A DNA stretch of 46,007 bases, taken from the NCBI GenBank assembly GCA_020845455.1, contig JADLFO010000225.1, positions 1-46,007 on the forward strand, read 5' to 3'. Positions 31,190 through 39,728 of the stretch are shown one piece after another. Under the pieces are notes generated by a model. It was not told the DNA's origin. It did no database searches and was given only the letters and a program-made list of their open reading frames with translations. Source of the DNA: Caldilineaceae bacterium. GTDB lineage: Bacteria > Chloroflexota > Anaerolineae > Caldilineales > Caldilineaceae. Made by a program: the position numbers and the translations under genes. The first letter of the stretch is position 1, and each line of letters opens with the position of its first letter.

Positions 31190-33757
31190 TTATTCGACAC
31201 GGATCGTGGTGTAGCCGGCCTGCTGGTTGCCGTCCAGGTCTTCGACGATAAACCCGACCACATAGTCGCCCGCGGCGGCGTTGAGGTCTTCCCAACTGAA
31301 CGTCTTGTCGCCAAAGGTCAGCGTTTGGCCCGCCTGCGTGGCGACCTCCACCACCTTGCCGTTTGCGTCCAGGTCCATCCACGTTTCGGCGATCGCAAAC
31401 GAATCGCCCTTCTCCGGCACGATCTCCCACGGCGCGCCCATCTCATTCTCACCGGTGAAGCTGTAGACCTGGCGCAAGAGGCGATCCTGGAAGTAGAGCC
31501 GCGCCGGGCGCGAGGGCGAACCGTCGGCAAAGCTGTAAGTGCCGTCGACCACATAGGTCGCCTGGCGATAGGTCGCGCCATAGCTCTCCGGGGTAAAGAG
31601 CGCCACGCCGGTATCCTCGCCGTTGCTGACGCCAAAGACCACCGGCTCCCATTCAAATTCCAGCGAGAACGCACCCTCGCCCCAGTCGGGGTAGTAGACG
31701 CCGTTGAGTTCGCGCGTCTCCGGGCTTTCCAGATAGTCCATGTCGATCACGTTGATCGAATTGGCCTCGCGGTCCAAATAGCCCACCAGCAGCTTGATAT
31801 AACCAATCGCCTCACCGCTCACATCGGCGCGCAGCAAGACCGGCTGGCCGGGCGCGGCTGTGGAGGCCGACGCCTCGATCGGGCCGATCGAGATCGCGGC
31901 TTGGCCGGGAGCGCTCACATTGTCGACGCGCTCCGGGATCTGAACCGCCGCCGGGGCCGCTTCGAAGCTGCGCCCGGTGTAGTGGAAGTCCAGATAATCG
32001 TCCCACAGCGAATCGGCGGCAAAACGATCCGCCAGACGCAGATAGGACTGCGGCCCGGTCAGCGGCGACCCGTAGAGCTGCGAGTTCGGGAAGTAGACCG
32101 ATACGCCGGTCGCGCCGGGGCGCTGCGGCCCGTGCTTTTCGGCGAGCACTACCTGGCCCAACGCAGACATCACGTCGTCGGCGGCTTGGGCCATGGCCTG
32201 GTCGCCCCCGGCCTGCGCCGCCAGTTGGGCGAAATGGCCGAGGTCGATATAGGAGGGCGGGATATTGCCGCCAAAGATGCTGGTGAAGGACTGGGTGTAG
32301 CTGCGCGCTTTGGCCACGGCGCGCTGATCTAGCCCCTGCAGCGAGTAGGCCAGGGTGTTGACGCTGTCCATCAGCGCGGGCAGCGCGCCGAGATCGGCGG
32401 CGGCGAGCGTGATATTTTGGCCCAGTTGGCCGGCAACCTGGTCGGCGGTGGGGCCGCCGAGGATGCCGAACAGCCCCTCGATGGCGTTGCCGCGGCCCAC
32501 AAAGTCGGCACGGGCCTGGTCATCCACAATGCGTTGATCGTCGACCACATAGCTGTCGACGATCAACTTGCCCAGCTCCGCGCCGGTGATGTCGGGGTTT
32601 TGCTGCAGCGCGTCGAGGAAAGCGGCATAGGCCCAGCCCAGCCCCGGCTCGGTCTCCTGCGAGGCCACGGCATAGCGTGCATGGGGGGCCAGCGCGCTAA
32701 AGACCTCCAAATGGCCCATCAGACAGGCGTCCAACCCGATCAATTCCAGCTTGTCCACGCCCGTGCGCTGGCGGATCGCGGCCAGCGCCTGCTCCAGTTC
32801 CGATAGATAGAGTTGGTCGCCCAACACGCTGGAGATAGGCAGGGCGCGGTCTGCGCCGCCCGGCGCGGTGGGGTCGCTCCAGCCGCCCGGCCAGCCCATG
32901 CCATGATCCGAGAGGATCAGGACATGCTTATCTGCCGGGTAGGCCTGCATCGCCCAGGTGACAAAGTCGACCAGCGTGTTGCCGTCGGCCATGTTGCTTT
33001 CGCCCAAATCCTGCACCAGTTCAGAGCCGACCCGCTCCAGGTCGTTGTCCTGCAGCACATGATAGCGCCGCGTGCTGTCCCAGTTGCCGTCCGCCTGATA
33101 GCCGCCGCGGAAACGGTCGATCTGGCTGACGATCTGGACGCGGTCGCTGGAGCCGACGCGCTCGGCCTCGTTCATGTCAAAGAAGATGTCCTTTTCCAGC
33201 ACCTTGTCGTCGGCGTCCTGATAGAGCATGACCAGCCATTTTTGGCCTGGGGTTGCGCCCGCGGCAGGGGCTGCGGATACAGCCGCGCGCGTCGGCGCGG
33301 GGCGCGGCGTGGGCTGCGCCGACGCGCCTGCCCCTGCCGATGTACCGGCGGGCGCTTGCGTGGGTTGCAGGGTGGGCTGCACAACGCCCACATTGCCCGG
33401 CGGGGTCGTGTCACCGCCGCCGCGAAACATGGGCAGCACAAAGACAAAGAAGAGGATTCCCAGGATGATCACAATGCCGATGGGCGACTTGAGCAGCCCG
33501 CCCAACAGCCCACCGGCCAATAGGCCGCCTAGACCCCCCAACCCGCCGCCTGTGGGCACGCCGCCCCCGTCATAGCCGCCCGGCCCGCTTGGCCCCGTTG
33601 GGCCGGAGGGAGGGCGCGGCGGCAGACCGCCGCCCCCAGCGCTGGGACGCTGGCGTTCGGGGGCAGCCGCCGTCTCGCGCTGCGCCGGAGGGGTGCCGGC
33701 GCGGCGGCGGCGCTGCGTGCGCACGGTGCGTTTTTGCGTAGATGGGTCGTTTGTCAT
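31190..33757 (-). CDS. membrane-anchored clostripain-family (C11) cysteine protease
   Basis: 855 residues. A cytoplasmic, Pro/Gly-rich N-terminus of about 90 residues is followed by one membrane helix (92-111), a Pro/Ala/Thr linker, and then the peptidase C11 domain. Catalytic His285 is in HVLILSDHGMGW and Cys345 in LIGLDACLMG, the two diagnostic motifs. VASQETEPGLGW follows. C11 enzymes are Arg/Lys-specific and often self-processing. The C-terminal 300 residues are beta-rich (two sandwich-like parts). ATG 33757 is preceded by GAGGTG six bases upstream; the open frame continues to 33919. The topology (type II, catalytic domain outside) is inferred from the N-terminal basic residues. Co-transcribed with the GNAT gene. 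Confidence 0.9.
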   Translation of the reverse strand: MTNDPSTQKRTVRTQRRRRAGTPPAQRETAAAPERQRPSAGGGGLPPRPPSGPTGPSGPGGYDGGGVPTGGGLGGLGGLLAGGLLGGLLKSPIGIVIILGILFFVFVLPMFRGGGDTTPPGNVGVVQPTLQPTQAPAGTSAGAGASAQPTPRPAPTRAAVSAAPAAGATPGQKWLVMLYQDADDKVLEKDIFFDMNEAERVGSSDRVQIVSQIDRFRGGYQADGNWDSTRRYHVLQDNDLERVGSELVQDLGESNMADGNTLVDFVTWAMQAYPADKHVLILSDHGMGWPGGWSDPTAPGGADRALPISSVLGDQLYLSELEQALAAIRQRTGVDKLELIGLDACLMGHLEVFSALAPHARYAVASQETEPGLGWAYAAFLDALQQNPDITGAELGKLIVDSYVVDDQRIVDDQARADFVGRGNAIEGLFGILGGPTADQVAGQLGQNITLAAADLGALPALMDSVNTLAYSLQGLDQRAVAKARSYTQSFTSIFGGNIPPSYIDLGHFAQLAAQAGGDQAMAQAADDVMSALGQVVLAEKHGPQRPGATGVSVYFPNSQLYGSPLTGPQSYLRLADRFAADSLWDDYLDFHYTGRSFEAAPAAVQIPERVDNVSAPGQAAISIGPIEASASTAAPGQPVLLRADVSGEAIGYIKLLVGYLDREANSINVIDMDYLESPETRELNGVYYPDWGEGAFSLEFEWEPVVFGVSNGEDTGVALFTPESYGATYRQATYVVDGTYSFADGSPSRPARLYFQDRLLRQVYSFTGENEMGAPWEIVPEKGDSFAIAETWMDLDANGKVVEVATQAGQTLTFGDKTFSWEDLNAAAGDYVVGFIVEDLDGNQQAGYTTIRVE

Positions 33758-33943
33758 GCTGCACCTCGATCTGATCTGGGATCTTGTCTGGGCTGGCGAT
33801 GTCGGGTGGAAGCAAACCGAACGCTGCTCCGGGTGGAGAGCCACCGATAGGCGGAGCGTATCAAGCGATAGCGGTACGTTGCTGTAGGAAATCATACCCG
33901 CGACCCGGAGACTTGCCAATGCGCGCTCGGATTTGCACCCCGC

Positions 33944-34555
33944 CTAATGGCGCGCCGTAAAGGTCAAAAACCGGGTCCCCTGGGCCTCGTCCAAATAGTC
34001 GATGTCCGCCTGCGCCAGCTCGACTTCGATGGACGCCGCTAACGGCGTGCGCGCCGTCGCGCGCTCGGCGATCACCTGGATGCGGTAGACGCCGGGCGCA
34101 AAGCGCCATGCCTGGGGGCCGATAAAGAGACCTGTAAAGTCTTGCGCATTGTTCGCGTTCACCAAAAAAGCGCCGGGGTCCGCGGTGAAAGCCCAGTTTA
34201 GGCTCTGTGTGTTCGGGTCAAATAGCCATGTGCCTTGTTCATCCCAGACAAAATCGACGCCGCCCGGCTGGTCGACAGGCTCTACACGCAACTGTACACC
34301 CGTCACCACTTCGACGCGCTCGCTCTGACCGGTATTGACGAAAATCGGTTGGAGATAGACAAATGGCCCGCTCTCCCCGCCCTGCGCGATGCGCACGACA
34401 TCCGGCATGATCAAGCGCACCTCCGGCGCTTGGGTCGCGACCACAAAGGTGTAGAGGCTGATGACCAGCGAGATCAACGCCGTGACAATGGGAACCCAGG
34501 TGGAGAGCCAGCCTTGAAAAAAGGCAACGAGGGACGCTTGTTCTGAGTCAGACAC
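33944..34555 (-). CDS. hypothetical membrane-anchored protein
   Basis: 203 residues from GTG 34555, with GGAG eight bases upstream. One hydrophobic segment (WVPIVTALISLVISLYTFVVA, about residues 20-40) follows a short N-terminus; the rest is an all-beta, probably extracytoplasmic domain (FVYLQPIFVNTGQSERVEVVTGVQLRVEP, FAPGVYRIQVIAERAT). I do not recognise a named family. It is 186 bp upstream of the C11 protease gene on the same strand and may be transcribed with it, or separately. Confidence 0.75.
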   Translation of the reverse strand: MSDSEQASLVAFFQGWLSTWVPIVTALISLVISLYTFVVATQAPEVRLIMPDVVRIAQGGESGPFVYLQPIFVNTGQSERVEVVTGVQLRVEPVDQPGGVDFVWDEQGTWLFDPNTQSLNWAFTADPGAFLVNANNAQDFTGLFIGPQAWRFAPGVYRIQVIAERATARTPLAASIEVELAQADIDYLDEAQGTRFLTFTARH

Positions 34556-34616
34556 CGATCAGACTCCATCCGGTTGGCGGCGCGCAGCCGTCGCAGCAGA
34601 GCGCGCAAGGAGGAAG

Positions 34617-34640
34617 GTGGGGCGGGCGCGCCCGCCCCAC
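34617..34640 (-). terminator. 24-bp perfect GC palindrome after the acyl-CoA ligase gene
   Basis: A self-complementary 24-bp block with GTGGGGCGGGCG as one half, starting 22 bases after the ligase stop. It would form a stem of ten or more base pairs, without a T-run. It separates the ligase gene from the next minus-strand gene. Confidence 0.55.
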
Positions 34641-34662
34641 AGCGGGCTGGAATTACACGGGA

Positions 34663-36243
34663 TTACGCGGGCATCTGGGGCCGCGCCGCCAGTTCACGGC
34701 GCAGAATCTTGCCCGACGCGGTCTTGGGGATCTGCTCGATAAACTCGACCACACGGATCTTCTTATAGGGCGCGACGCGCTCGGCGACATAGTCCATCAG
34801 CGTCTCGGCGTCCAGCGCATCGCCGGTTCCAGGACGGCGCACGACAAACGCCTTGGGGATCTCGCCCGCTTCTTCGTCGCGCAGCCCGACCACGGCGCAG
34901 TCGGCCACCAGCGGGTTGGTCAGCAGGACGGCCTCCAACTCGGCGGGCGCGACCTGGAAACCTTTGTACTTGATCAACTCCTTGAGCCGGTCCACGATCG
35001 TAAAGTGGCCCTCGTCGTCGGCGCGGGCGATATCGCCGGTGTGCAGCCAGCCCTCGGCGTCGAGGGTGATGGCGGTCGCCGCAGGGTTGTTGAGATAGCC
35101 CTGCATCACCTGCGGGCCGCGGATCCATAGCTCGCCGTCCTCATTAGGGCCAAGCGGCTGCTGGGTGAGCGTATCGACCAGCAGCGCCTCGGTGTTAGGC
35201 GCCACCGGCCCGATCGCGCCGGGGCGGCCTTCGGGGTCCGTGGTGAAGTGGGTCACGGGGCTGGTCTCGGTCAGCCCATAGCCCTGGCCCACCGTGCAGC
35301 CGAGGCGCACGGCGCACGCCTGCGCCAGCTCGGCGCTGAGCGGGGCTGCGCCCGAAATGATCGTGCGCACCGACGACAGCTTGTACTGATCCACCAGCGG
35401 GTGTTTGGCCAAGGCCAGCACAATTGGCGGCACCAAATGCATATAGGTGATTTGATACTTCTCGATCAGTTGCAGAAACTGTTCGAGGTCAAAGCGAGGC
35501 ATGGTGACGACCGTCGCGCCCCAGGAAAATGCCAGATTCATGATCACCAACATGCCGTAGATGTGATAGAAGGGCAGCAGCCCCAAGAGCACATCGTCCT
35601 CACGGCACATGATGTCCGAGTTCAATACCCCTTCGCATTGGCAGACATTGGCGACCAGGTTGGTGTGGGTGAGCATCACCCCCTTGGAAAGCCCGGTCGT
35701 GCCGCTGGAATAGGGCAGCACAACCAGGTCCTTGCCCGGCTCAATCGTGACCGCGGGCGGCGTGTCGCCCTGCTGCAGAAGCGCGGCAAAGGGAGTAGCT
35801 CCCTCGGCCTCGCCAAAGACAAAGATTTCGCGGATGCCCGCCGCTTGCGCCGCGGCCCGCGCCTTGTCCAGCAGCGGCGGTACCGTAATCAGGTACTTGG
35901 CCTGCGCATCCACCAACTGTTTGCGCAGTTCGTCCACCGTGTACAGCGGGTTGATCGTGGTGCTGATCGCGCCCAGCGTCGCCACGGCATGAAAGGCGAT
36001 GGCGTACTCCGGCAGGTTGGGGCTGTAGATGGCGCAGACCTCACCCTGCCGCAGACCATGCGCGGCCAGACCGGCAGCGGCGCGGCGGATCGCGCCCGCC
36101 AGTTGGCCGTAGCTGTAGCTGCGCCCACTCGGCCCGTCGATGATAGCAGGCTTATCGGCGCGGCCGGCAGTTCCACGCAGCACATACTCGGTCAACGTCA
36201 CATTCGGGATCGCCACATCGGGAAACGGGCTGCGGAAGATCAT
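34663..36243 (-). CDS. AMP-dependent acyl-CoA ligase (4-coumarate-CoA ligase-like)
   Basis: 526 residues, ANL superfamily. The adenylation motif YSSGTTGLSKG (178-188) is complete; YGLTETSPVTHF is motif A5, GWLHTGDIA and IVDRLKELIKYKGFQV are motifs A7-A8, and the catalytic Lys of KTASGKILRREL (about residue 512) is present. It activates a carboxylic acid to the acyl-AMP and transfers it to CoA. It most resembles the 4-coumarate/medium-chain acid branch, but specificity cannot be read off. ATG 36243 has AAGGAG eight bases upstream. It is divergent from the TetR regulator, a common arrangement for TetR-controlled fatty or aromatic acid genes, although its own promoter lies about 45 bp from the operators. 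Confidence 0.93.
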   Translation of the reverse strand: MIFRSPFPDVAIPNVTLTEYVLRGTAGRADKPAIIDGPSGRSYSYGQLAGAIRRAAAGLAAHGLRQGEVCAIYSPNLPEYAIAFHAVATLGAISTTINPLYTVDELRKQLVDAQAKYLITVPPLLDKARAAAQAAGIREIFVFGEAEGATPFAALLQQGDTPPAVTIEPGKDLVVLPYSSGTTGLSKGVMLTHTNLVANVCQCEGVLNSDIMCREDDVLLGLLPFYHIYGMLVIMNLAFSWGATVVTMPRFDLEQFLQLIEKYQITYMHLVPPIVLALAKHPLVDQYKLSSVRTIISGAAPLSAELAQACAVRLGCTVGQGYGLTETSPVTHFTTDPEGRPGAIGPVAPNTEALLVDTLTQQPLGPNEDGELWIRGPQVMQGYLNNPAATAITLDAEGWLHTGDIARADDEGHFTIVDRLKELIKYKGFQVAPAELEAVLLTNPLVADCAVVGLRDEEAGEIPKAFVVRRPGTGDALDAETLMDYVAERVAPYKKIRVVEFIEQIPKTASGKILRRELAARPQMPA

Positions 36244-36360
36244 CGCGATTTCTCCTTGGGAGTCTACAGTAAACCGACTGAGTGAACGGACCGCAAAGAG
36301 GGGCATGGCCCGCAGCCGCCCAGGACGGGAGGCCGCCGGGTTCAGCGCGGGGCGATACGC

Positions 36361-36390
36361 AGTGTACTGTAGGCAAGGGCGCTTTGTCTA
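36361..36390 (-). promoter_or_regulatory. candidate promoter of the acyl-CoA ligase gene
   Basis: On the minus strand TAGACA (36390-36385), an 18-base spacer and TACACT (36366-36361). This would give a leader of about 110 bases. Confidence 0.45.
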
Positions 36391-36427
36391 CCGCCAAAAA
36401 ACAGCCAAAAAAATGGGCGCGGGGGAC

Positions 36428-36477
36428 TTGACAAGCGACCATCGGTCGCTCTACAATAGAAGCGACCGATGGTCGCT
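36428..36477 (+). promoter_or_regulatory. tetR operon promoter with two TetR-type operators
   Basis: TTGACA (36428-36433) and TACAAT (36452-36457) are an excellent sigma-70 promoter with 18-bp spacing. The spacer is almost exactly filled by AGCGACCATCGGTCGCT (36434-36450), a palindrome with 7-bp arms. A second site, AGCGACCGATGGTCGCT (36461-36477), lies over the predicted start point, ending two bases before the AGGAG ribosome site. The two sites are reverse complements with centres 27 bp apart. Binding would block RNA polymerase, so autorepression is strongly suggested. Confidence 0.85.
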
Positions 36478-36490
36478 TTAGGAGACGACG

Positions 36491-37084
36491 ATGCCCAAGG
36501 GAATTCCGCTGACCGAAGAAGACCTGTTCAGCCGCCGGCGCGAAATTTTCGCCGCCGCGGTCAATCTCATTCTCGAAAAGGGCTTTCCAGAGACCTCGAT
36601 GCGCCAGATCGCCGAGGCCGCCGGCATGGGCAAATCGAGCCTGTATGACTATTTCAAGACCAAGGATGAGATCCTGGCCTTTGTGATCGAAGAAGAGACG
36701 CTGATCGTGACGCGCCAGGCCGAGGCCATTGCACGCTTGGCGCTCCCGCCCGCCGCGCGCCTGCGGCAGATCATGTGCATGCACCTCGACTTTATGCAGG
36801 CCAACAAAAACCTGCTGGTGCGCCTGGGCGTCGAAGCGCAGCGCCTCAAACCGGAAAGCCAGGCGCGCATCAGCCAAAAACGCTATGCCTACCAGGACTT
36901 GGTAGCAAAGATCATCCAGGAGGGCATCGCACAGGGCTGTTTCCGCCCGGTGAACACGCTCAACGCCGCCCGCCTGCTCGTCAATTCGCTGCTCTCGGCG
37001 CTGTACACCTCGCGCCCGACGGGCAGCGCCGAAGAGATGCTCGACGAAGCTTTGGAGATTTTTCTGAATGGCCTATGCATTTGA
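36491..37084 (+). CDS. TetR/AcrR-family transcriptional regulator
   Basis: 197 residues. N-terminal helix-turn-helix: AAVNLILEKGFPETSMRQIAEAAGMGKSSLYDYFKTKDEIL (about residues 20-60), the standard TetR DNA-binding domain, then an all-helical ligand domain (LLVRLGVEAQRLKPES, YQDLVAKIIQEGIAQGCF). AGGAG lies six bases before ATG 36491. Two perfect palindromes in its own promoter indicate autorepression. The phosphotransferase-like gene starts ten bases after its stop and the MFS gene follows, so the regulator controls all three. The inducing ligand is unknown; it may be the compound modified or exported by the operon. Confidence 0.93.
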   Translation: MPKGIPLTEEDLFSRRREIFAAAVNLILEKGFPETSMRQIAEAAGMGKSSLYDYFKTKDEILAFVIEEETLIVTRQAEAIARLALPPAARLRQIMCMHLDFMQANKNLLVRLGVEAQRLKPESQARISQKRYAYQDLVAKIIQEGIAQGCFRPVNTLNAARLLVNSLLSALYTSRPTGSAEEMLDEALEIFLNGLCI

Positions 37085-37094
37085 AGGAGGCGAT

Positions 37095-39680
37095 ATGACG
37101 CCTTTTGTACTCCCGCTCTCTCACCCGGACGCTACCCTCGAAAATGTGGGCGGCAAGGGGATGTCGTTGGCCAAACTGCGTGCGGCCGGGCTGCCGGCGC
37201 CGGACGGCTTTCATGTGACAACCGCGGCCTATCGCCAATTTGTCGCCCACAACAACATCCAGGCGCGAATCATGCAGGCGCTTGCGGGGGTCGACCCAAC
37301 TGACCCCGCCGCCTTGGATACCGCGTCGCAGCAGATCCGAGAGTTGTTTATGCGCGGGGAGACGCCGCCGGAGATCGCGGCCGCCATCACGGCAGCTTAC
37401 GCCGCGCTGCACGATGCGCCGGTCGCGGTGCGCTCCAGCGCCACCGCCGAAGACCTGCCCGGCGCATCCTTTGCGGGCCAGCAGGAAACCTATCTCAACC
37501 TGCGCGGCCCAGAGGCCGTGTCGGCCGCGGTCAAACAGTGCTGGGCCTCGCTCTGGACGGCGCGCGCCATCGCCTACCGGATCAACAACGCCATCGACCA
37601 AGGGACAGTCGCCCTGGCGGTCGTGGTGCAAGAGATGGTCTTGGCCGACGCCGCCGGCATCCTCTTTACCGCCAACCCCGTCGACGGCAAACGCGACGAG
37701 ATGGTGATCAACGCCGCCTGGGGGCTGGGCGAGGCCATCGTCTCCGGCGCGGTCACGCCCGACACGATTACGGTGGCCAAGGCGAGCGGACGGGTGCTGC
37801 GCCGCGTCACGGCGGCAAAGTCGCTGATGACCGTGCGCACGGAGCAGGGAACCGCCGAAGCGCCTGTGCCCGCAGCGCAGCAGAACAAGGCTGTGCTGAC
37901 CGACGCACAGACGGCGCGGCTGGCCCAACTGGGGGTGATAATCGAACAGCTCTACGCCCTGCCGATGGATGTCGAATGGGCGCTGGCGGGCGGCGAGTTC
38001 TATATTCTCCAGGCGCGCCCGATCACGGCCCTGCCACCGGCATGGACGCGGCCCGACCCCGAGGCTCACTATTTCCGCAGCAGCCTGGCCGAGCATACGC
38101 CCAGCCCGGTTATGCCGCTATTTGCCACGCTGGGGCTGGAGATCGCTAACCGCGCCACCAACCAACTGTGGGATCAGGTCTTCGGAGAGGGCGTCGCAGC
38201 CGTCGCGCCCAGCGGCGGTATCTACCAGACGCTGAATGATTACGTCTTTCTGGGCTACCGGCTGAAGGGCATGACCGGCAAGAATTTGATCCCCTTCACC
38301 AAGATGATGATGGCGAACATCCCTGCCATGTTCCGAGACAGTGTAGGGCGCTGGCAGGCGGCCCGCCGCGACCTGGCCGCAGTGGTCGAAGCATGGGAGC
38401 GCAAGCCCGTCGATCAGCTTACGCCTTCGCAACTGCTGGAGGGCGCGGCCGCCGTCTTTTACGCGGCCTGCCGCTACTTCACCGAGATCCAGGCTACCTT
38501 GCCCGTGGCGGCGTCGAGTGAAACGTTGTTCACGAGGTTCTATAACAGCCTGATCCGGCGCAAGCAGGACCCTGCCGCCACAGTCTTCTTGCTGGGGTTC
38601 GATACGGTCGCGCTGCGCGCCGAGAAATCGCTCTTCGACCTGGCCGAATGGATCAAAGCCAACCCGGCCTTGGCGGACTACACCCTGCAAACCCCGACCG
38701 AAACGCTGGTGCGCGATCTGAAGCAGGAGACGCCGGCCACGGCAGTTCCCGCCGGTCTGTGGGCCGAATGGCGGCAGCGCTTCCAAGGCCATCTGGACGA
38801 GTTTGGCCGTACGGTCTATGAGTTCGACTTCGGCCACCCGACGCCGCAGGAAACCCCCGGCCCCTTCTTGGATGCGATCAAAGGCTTCCTCAGCGGGGCT
38901 GCGGAAAACCCCTACCAGCGCCAGCGCGAGGCGGTCGAAGCGCGCGAGCAGGCTACGCAAGCCGTGCTGCAACGCACCGGCCGGCCGCGCAAGGGCTGGT
39001 TTCTCAAGCTGCTGCGCTGGGCGCAGGAGACCGGCCCCATGCGCGAGGACAGCATCTTCGATATGGGCATGGGGCATCCGCTGATACGCCGCATGTTGAC
39101 CGAGCTGGGCCGGCGCTTTGCCGCTGCGGGCGCGATCCAAGCGGCGGACGATATCTATTGGCTTGAAAAGTCCGAGGTAGAAGAGGCAATCGCCGCGCTC
39201 GAAGCGGGCGCGCCCCTGCCCGATTTTACCGAACGCATCCCGCCGCGCCAGAGCCGCTGGCGCGATGCGTTCAAACTCAGCCCTCCGGTGATGCTGCCCG
39301 AAAAGTCATTCTGGTCGCGCTTTATCCACGGCGAAGAAGCCGAAACGCAAGACGGCAAAGTCGTGTTGAAAGGGGTGGGGACCAGCGGCGGCATCGTCAC
39401 GGCCCCGGCCCGCGTCCTCTTTGGCCCGGAAGACTTTGGCAAGCTTCAGCCGGGCGATGTCTTGGTGGCTGTGACCACCACCCCGGCCTGGACCCCGCTG
39501 TTTGCGCTGGCCTCCGCCGTGGTCACCGATATTGGCGGGCCGCTCAGCCACAGCAGCATTGTCGCCCGCGAATATGGCATCCCGGCGGTGATGGCTGCCC
39601 GCTCGGCGACGCGCGCCATCCAAAGCGGGCAGATGATCACGGTCAACGGCAACAGCGGGCGGGTGACGCTAGATGCCTAG
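37095..39680 (+). CDS. PEP-synthase-like ATP-grasp/swivelling-His protein (rifampin phosphotransferase-like architecture)
   Basis: 861 residues from ATG 37095, with AAGGAGG just upstream overlapping the tetR stop. The N-terminal ATP-grasp (PPDK_N) domain has NVGGKGMSLAKL (Lys21), AVRSSATAEDLPGASFAGQQ (Arg113), QEMVLADAAGILFTANP and FYILQARPITALPP near residue 320. A middle helical region of about 400 residues follows. The C-terminal swivelling domain has GGPLSHSSIVAREYGIPAV with the phospho-carrier His819. The PEP/pyruvate-binding TIM barrel of true PEP synthases is absent. Domain order and total length match rifampin phosphotransferases and PigC-like enzymes, which use ATP to phosphorylate or activate another molecule via the His. 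The actual substrate is unknown; antibiotic modification is an inference from architecture and neighbours (TetR, MFS). Confidence 0.85.
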   Translation: MTPFVLPLSHPDATLENVGGKGMSLAKLRAAGLPAPDGFHVTTAAYRQFVAHNNIQARIMQALAGVDPTDPAALDTASQQIRELFMRGETPPEIAAAITAAYAALHDAPVAVRSSATAEDLPGASFAGQQETYLNLRGPEAVSAAVKQCWASLWTARAIAYRINNAIDQGTVALAVVVQEMVLADAAGILFTANPVDGKRDEMVINAAWGLGEAIVSGAVTPDTITVAKASGRVLRRVTAAKSLMTVRTEQGTAEAPVPAAQQNKAVLTDAQTARLAQLGVIIEQLYALPMDVEWALAGGEFYILQARPITALPPAWTRPDPEAHYFRSSLAEHTPSPVMPLFATLGLEIANRATNQLWDQVFGEGVAAVAPSGGIYQTLNDYVFLGYRLKGMTGKNLIPFTKMMMANIPAMFRDSVGRWQAARRDLAAVVEAWERKPVDQLTPSQLLEGAAAVFYAACRYFTEIQATLPVAASSETLFTRFYNSLIRRKQDPAATVFLLGFDTVALRAEKSLFDLAEWIKANPALADYTLQTPTETLVRDLKQETPATAVPAGLWAEWRQRFQGHLDEFGRTVYEFDFGHPTPQETPGPFLDAIKGFLSGAAENPYQRQREAVEAREQATQAVLQRTGRPRKGWFLKLLRWAQETGPMREDSIFDMGMGHPLIRRMLTELGRRFAAAGAIQAADDIYWLEKSEVEEAIAALEAGAPLPDFTERIPPRQSRWRDAFKLSPPVMLPEKSFWSRFIHGEEAETQDGKVVLKGVGTSGGIVTAPARVLFGPEDFGKLQPGDVLVAVTTTPAWTPLFALASAVVTDIGGPLSHSSIVAREYGIPAVMAARSATRAIQSGQMITVNGNSGRVTLDA

Positions 39681-39728
39681 TTCCGCTCGCAAAATGGGCG
39701 GCTGCCAAATGAGGCTGACTCAACTACG

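Noticed and set aside
31139..33523. Plus-strand open frames opposite the C11 protease gene
   Set aside because: Shadow frames with no motifs; the minus strand carries intact protease motifs.
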